A stretch of DNA of 34,490 nucleotides from DASSHA01 sp035693145 (GTDB lineage Bacteria > Chloroflexota > Limnocylindria > Limnocylindrales > CSP1-4): contig DASSHA010000050.1 of NCBI GenBank assembly GCA_035693145.1, positions 1 to 34,490 of the forward strand, written 5' to 3'. Shown here piece after piece: positions 31,227 through 34,490 of this stretch. The position numbers were made by a program, and so were the translations under genes. Numbering within the stretch: the stretch's first letter is position 1; every line of letters starts with the position of its first letter. The notes under the pieces were generated by a model. The model had not been told where the DNA came from and searched no databases. It saw only the letters and a program-made list of their open reading frames with translations.

Positions 31227-32225
31227 TCAGCCGGCGGGTGTCAGCCAGACCGGTTCGTCGCGCACGTCCTCGGGGCTGCCGTCCCTGGCCGATGGGTTGT
31301 ACATCCGCAGCGTGCCCCACTGGGGCGCGCGCACGGCATACCCGAGCGTCACGTCGAACGCACCCCAGCAGCCGCTGCCGCAGCTGGCCATGACCTGCCG
31401 GTCAGCGAGGGTGTTGCCGGCAGCATCGACGAGGCGGACCCGGAACGTCGCCTCGAAGACCCGGGTCACCCCGGTGATGCGCGCCGGGTTGCCGATCGAG
31501 GCGTGCCAGGCTGGCCGGTCGACGAAGATCTCGGGCAGCTGCTCGCGGTAGTCGGCCCGGGAGACGGCATCGGTCCGGATCGTTCCACGGTCGTCGGGGA
31601 CCGGCAGGGCTGTTCCGGCGACCTGGAGCTTCACGCTCGTGACGTTGCCGAACTGGGTGAGCGTGTAGACGACCTGGGCGACGCGCGAGACCTGGCTGGC
31701 CGTCGAGCCGCCCGAAGCAAAGGCGGAGGAGAGGTCGACGCTCGCGGTCTCGCCGCTGATCGAGATCCCGAGCAGGCTGACGCCGCTCGGCACGGCCGTT
31801 CCGACGGAAGCTCCGTCGGACGAGGACGGCCCGGCGAGGAGCGCGTTGATGGCTGCGCGCGCGACGCCCTTCGTCGCGGGCACGGAGCGAAGGACCGGCA
31901 CGAGGCCGTCGGCGAGGGTGAGGTAGGCACGGACGACCGTCGTACCGGCCGGCGAGGCCGAGGGCGAGGACGGGGCGACGGATCCGCCTGGCGACGAGGC
32001 CGGCGGGCCGGAGGGAGAGGTTGACGGACCGCCGGACGGGTCGATCGAGCCCGCCGGGGACGGCGGCGGCGTCGGGTCTTCGCTCTGGACGACCGACGGC
32101 TCGGTGCTCGGCGGCGGCGTCCCGACCGGACCGATCACGCCGCTGGACGGACCGCATGCCGCGACGAGGGCGACGACCGCCAGGGCACGCGCGGTCCCGT
32201 CCAGGATCCTGACGAGTGGGCTCAT
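31227..32225 (-). CDS. GerMN-domain lipoprotein, LpqB-like partner of the two-component pair
   Basis: The 332-residue protein has a lipoprotein signal with lipobox VAAC (Cys24), then about 60 residues of Pro/Ser/Gly linker. A GerMN domain spans about 90-205 (TTVVRAYLTLADGLVPVLR, ARAAINALLAGP, SISGETASVDLSSAFA), and a Gmad2-like Ig-type domain about 235-325 (VFEATFRVRLVDAAGN, then GAFDVTLGYAV). Its ATG overlaps the kinase stop by four bases (ATGA). In actinobacteria the lipoprotein LpqB, with a GerMN domain, follows mtrA-mtrB and modulates the MtrB kinase. Gene order, domain and coupling match that; the LpqB beta-propeller is missing. The role as kinase modulator is inferred. Confidence 0.85.
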   Translation of the reverse strand: MSPLVRILDGTARALAVVALVAACGPSSGVIGPVGTPPPSTEPSVVQSEDPTPPPSPAGSIDPSGGPSTSPSGPPASSPGGSVAPSSPSASPAGTTVVRAYLTLADGLVPVLRSVPATKGVARAAINALLAGPSSSDGASVGTAVPSGVSLLGISISGETASVDLSSAFASGGSTASQVSRVAQVVYTLTQFGNVTSVKLQVAGTALPVPDDRGTIRTDAVSRADYREQLPEIFVDRPAWHASIGNPARITGVTRVFEATFRVRLVDAAGNTLADRQVMASCGSGCWGAFDVTLGYAVRAPQWGTLRMYNPSARDGSPEDVRDEPVWLTPAG

Positions 32226-33733
32226 GAATCGAACCTCGACGATGCTGGTTCCGACTTGAGCCAAGCCTCGGATCCGCCGATCACCGCTCCATCGCCGTTC
32301 GGTAACGGTTCGGAAACAGCAGCGGCCGACGGCGGCAGCCGCAGCTCGACGAGCAGGCCGCCGTCGGGCGGGACCGACGCACGGAGCGTCCCACCGAGCA
32401 GTGCCGCGTGCTCCGCGGCGATGGCGAGCCCGAGCCCGCTCGTGCCCGTCGCCCGGGACGCGTCGGCCTTCCAGAACCGCTCGAAGAGGTGGGGCAGCGC
32501 CGCCGGGTCGACGCCCGGACCATGGTCGCGGACCGCGATCGTCACGCCGTCGGGGCCCCCGTCGGCGCCGCCGCTCAGAAGGCGAACCTCGACCGGCGAG
32601 CCCGGCGCGTGGTCCCGGGCGTTGTCGAGCAGGTTGCCGACGATCCGGTCGAGGCGGCGGGGCTCGGTCTCGATGACGAGCGGCTCAGGCGGCACGGCGA
32701 GCGCGGCATCGGGCGCGCGCGCGGACACGATCCCCTCGACGAGCCGTCGAACGTCGACGCTCTCGCGCCTCGGCTGCTCCGTCGCGGCGTCGAACCGCGA
32801 CAGCTCCATCAGATCCTCGACCAGGCCGCGGAGCCGTCCGACGTCGGCAACGAGGAGCTCCGCTGCGCGCCGCTCGTCCGGTCGAAGGTCGCCACGGGCG
32901 AGTCCGTCCCGGACGAGCGATGCCTCGGCGACGAGCGCCGCGACCGGGGTCCGCAGCTCGTGCGAGACGTCGGCGACGAACCGCCGGTTCTGCGACTCGG
33001 CGGCGCGCAGCCGCCCGACCGTGTCATCGAGCGCCGCGGCCATCCGGTTGAACGATCGAGCCCACGCACCGAGCTCGTCGGCACCGCCGGCCGGGACGCG
33101 CGCCGACAGGTCGCCGGCGGCGATCCGCTCGGCGGCCCGGGCCGAGCTGTCGATCGGGCTGAGGATTCCGCGGGCGACGCGCTGCGCCACGAGAAGGCCG
33201 ACGACGACGAGGATCAGCCCGCCGGCGAGGAGCGCGATCCGCAGGGTCGTCAGCGCGCTCTCGACGTCCGACACGTCGCGGACGAACCAGAACGTCGCGC
33301 GGTAGCCCGGCGGCCGGCCGCCGACGACGAGCGACGGCATGCCGGCGATCGGCAGCCAGACGTAGGTGAGCTGGGCGTTCGCGGCCGCCGATCTCACGGT
33401 CGTCGGGATGGCGTCGAGCGCGCCCGCGAGCTGGGGCTGCGACAGGAAGGGATCACCGTCGCCCCAGTCGACGATCGTTCCGATACCGCCTCGCAGGCGG
33501 AGGGTCTGAGCGAGTCCGCTCGCGGCGAACGCCGCGGCGCCGTCGCCGGGGGCCAGCGCCGACGGCACGAGGACGGACAGATCGAAGCTCGCCTCGCGGG
33601 TCGCCTCGTCCTGGAGGCGGTCCCGGAGCACGCTCTCGGTCGCGGCCGACGCGCCGATGCCGAGGATCGCGGCCGTGACGGCGACGAGGACGACGAGCGT
33701 CGCGGCGAGCCTGAACCGGAGGCCGCGGTGCAT
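32222..33733 (-). CDS. Sensor histidine kinase, MtrB-like
   Basis: The 503-residue membrane kinase has a first helix (about 8-32), an extracytoplasmic sensor of about 135 residues, a second helix (about 165-190), then HAMP (QRVARGILSPIDSSARAAERIAAGDLSARV). The dimerisation/phosphoacceptor helix carries His258 in VADVSHELRTPVAAL. ATP-binding boxes follow: N-box NLLDNARDHAPG, G1 VRDHGPGVD, F FERFWKAD and G2 GTSGLGLAI. The ATG at 33733 lies one base after the response-regulator stop (TGAgATG), so coupling is tight. It should phosphorylate that regulator. The signal is unknown. Confidence 0.93.
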   Translation of the reverse strand: MHRGLRFRLAATLVVLVAVTAAILGIGASAATESVLRDRLQDEATREASFDLSVLVPSALAPGDGAAAFAASGLAQTLRLRGGIGTIVDWGDGDPFLSQPQLAGALDAIPTTVRSAAANAQLTYVWLPIAGMPSLVVGGRPPGYRATFWFVRDVSDVESALTTLRIALLAGGLILVVVGLLVAQRVARGILSPIDSSARAAERIAAGDLSARVPAGGADELGAWARSFNRMAAALDDTVGRLRAAESQNRRFVADVSHELRTPVAALVAEASLVRDGLARGDLRPDERRAAELLVADVGRLRGLVEDLMELSRFDAATEQPRRESVDVRRLVEGIVSARAPDAALAVPPEPLVIETEPRRLDRIVGNLLDNARDHAPGSPVEVRLLSGGADGGPDGVTIAVRDHGPGVDPAALPHLFERFWKADASRATGTSGLGLAIAAEHAALLGGTLRASVPPDGGLLVELRLPPSAAAVSEPLPNGDGAVIGGSEAWLKSEPASSRFDS

Positions 33734-33734
33734 C

Positions 33735-34415
33735 TCAGCCGCTGCTTGCCTTGTACCCGGCGCCCCGGACCGTGAGGATGAGATCGGGGCTCGCCGGGTC
33801 CCGCTCGACCTTCGACCGGAGCCGGCCGATCGCGACGTCGACGAGCCGCGAATCGCCGAGGAAGCCGTAGCCCCAGACGCGGTCGAGCAGGACGTCGCGG
33901 GCGAGGACATGGCCCGGCCGCGCCGCAAGCTCGGCGAGGAGGTCGAACTCGGTCCGCGTGAGCGCGATCTCGCGACCGTCGCGCTCCACGGTCCGGCCGG
34001 CGAGGTCGATCGCGAGCGGTCCCAGTCGCGTTCGCTCGGTTGCGTCGGGCGCCCGGCGGCGGCGCAGTGCCGCCCGCACGCGGGCGACCAGCTCGGGCAT
34101 CTCGAACGGCTTTCGGACGTAGTCGTCGGCGCCCGATTCGAGCCCGACGACGACGTCGATCGTGTCCGCCCGGGCCGTCAGCATGACGATCGGGACGGTC
34201 GAATCCCGTCGGATCGCGCGCGCCACCTCGAGGCCGTCAAGGCGGGGGAGCATGACGTCGAGCAGGACGAGGTCCGGCGCACGCGCGCGGAACCGCTCGA
34301 GCGCGGCAAGCCCGTCCGCCACGGACTCGACCTCGAACCCGGATCCGGTGAGGCCGAGCGCGGTGACCTCCCGGATCGACGGATCGTCCTCGACGACGAG
34401 GATGCGCCCCTCCAT
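33735..34415 (-). CDS. OmpR-family response regulator, MtrA-like
   Basis: The 226-residue product has a receiver domain (acidic pair Glu9/Asp10, phosphorylated Asp53 in LVLLDVMLP, Lys in DDYVRKPF) and an OmpR winged helix (LTRTEFDLLAELAARPGHVL, then DVLLDRVWGYGFLGDSRLVD and LTVRGAGYKA). From memory of MtrA, the stretches PIVMLTARADTIDVVVGLES and VARVRA, and the spacing of the winged helix, are notably close. MtrA controls cell division, wall and osmotic genes in actinobacteria; whether that holds here is unknown. It leads a three-gene operon with kinase and lipoprotein. Its ATG lies 6 nt after a TACCCT -10 box. Confidence 0.94.
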   Translation of the reverse strand: MEGRILVVEDDPSIREVTALGLTGSGFEVESVADGLAALERFRARAPDLVLLDVMLPRLDGLEVARAIRRDSTVPIVMLTARADTIDVVVGLESGADDYVRKPFEMPELVARVRAALRRRRAPDATERTRLGPLAIDLAGRTVERDGREIALTRTEFDLLAELAARPGHVLARDVLLDRVWGYGFLGDSRLVDVAIGRLRSKVERDPASPDLILTVRGAGYKASSG

Positions 34416-34421
34416 TCGCGG

Positions 34422-34427
34422 AGGGTA
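34422..34427 (-). promoter_or_regulatory. -10 box of the MtrA-like gene (leaderless type)
   Basis: On the minus strand TACCCT fits TANNNT and ends 6 nt before the ATG at 34415. No ribosome binding site is present and no -35 is recognisable in the remaining 60 bases of the window. Confidence 0.5.
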
Positions 34428-34490
34428 GCGGCCGAACGGGCCCGCGCCGCGCTCGATTTCCGGGCGGTCCCTCAGCCGGACGGCATCTCA

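Overview
The window looks like chromosomal DNA of a very GC-rich bacterium with a monoderm-like envelope. I favour Chloroflexota (Limnocylindria/Ellin6529-type) and cannot exclude Actinomycetota. The reasons are strong G/C third-position bias, two solute-binding lipoproteins with Ser/Ala/Pro-rich linkers after the lipobox, GatCAB, an MtrA/MtrB-like pair followed by a GerMN lipoprotein, and several genes whose -10 box sits 6-7 nt before the start codon, as in leaderless transcription. This assignment is inference. I saw no tRNA, rRNA, CRISPR array, insertion sequence or phage gene. No gene-free stretch exceeds 300 bases.

Layout. 1-1759: 3' part of an ABC-2-type permease with an internal duplication. 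1756-2223: DinB/ClbS-like protein. 2282-4444: NAD-dependent DNA ligase. 4445-4687: non-coding, with an imperfect 137-bp inverted-repeat unit. 4688-5512: tandem GNAT protein. 5587-7484: gatC-gatA. 7646-8926: PLP aminotransferase flanked by two tiny ORFs. 9301-14700: a divergent nitrosative/oxidative-stress-type locus. Its minus arm encodes a SufR-like Fe-S regulator, an NnrS-like membrane protein, an unknown membrane protein and a cytochrome b561-molybdopterin oxidoreductase fusion. Its plus arm encodes a hemerythrin and two DUF2249 proteins. 14709-15929: a cupin and a glutaredoxin/peroxiredoxin-like fusion. 15986-23151: a CebR-like beta-glucoside operon (LacI regulator, binding lipoprotein, two CUT1 permeases, GH116 glycosidase) with two CelR/CebR-type operators at its head. 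23376-25153: gatB plus a small membrane protein. 25379-31017: a nucleoside-type BMP ABC importer operon ending in a CoA-binding protein. 31227-34415: a response regulator, histidine kinase and GerMN lipoprotein, resembling actinobacterial MtrAB-LpqB.

How the genes work together. The sugar operon has no ATPase gene, so it probably borrows a shared MsiK-type ATPase, as cebEFG does. Both transporter operons carry a strong hairpin directly after the binding-protein gene, which would let that protein be made in excess over the membrane parts. The 9301-14700 locus reads as one response module: a sensor-regulator, NO/O2-handling proteins and a membrane-linked Mo enzyme, transcribed in both directions from a 110-bp control region. 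The most useful leads are the CebR-like operon, the MtrAB-LpqB-like trio, the divergent stress module and the leaderless promoter signature.
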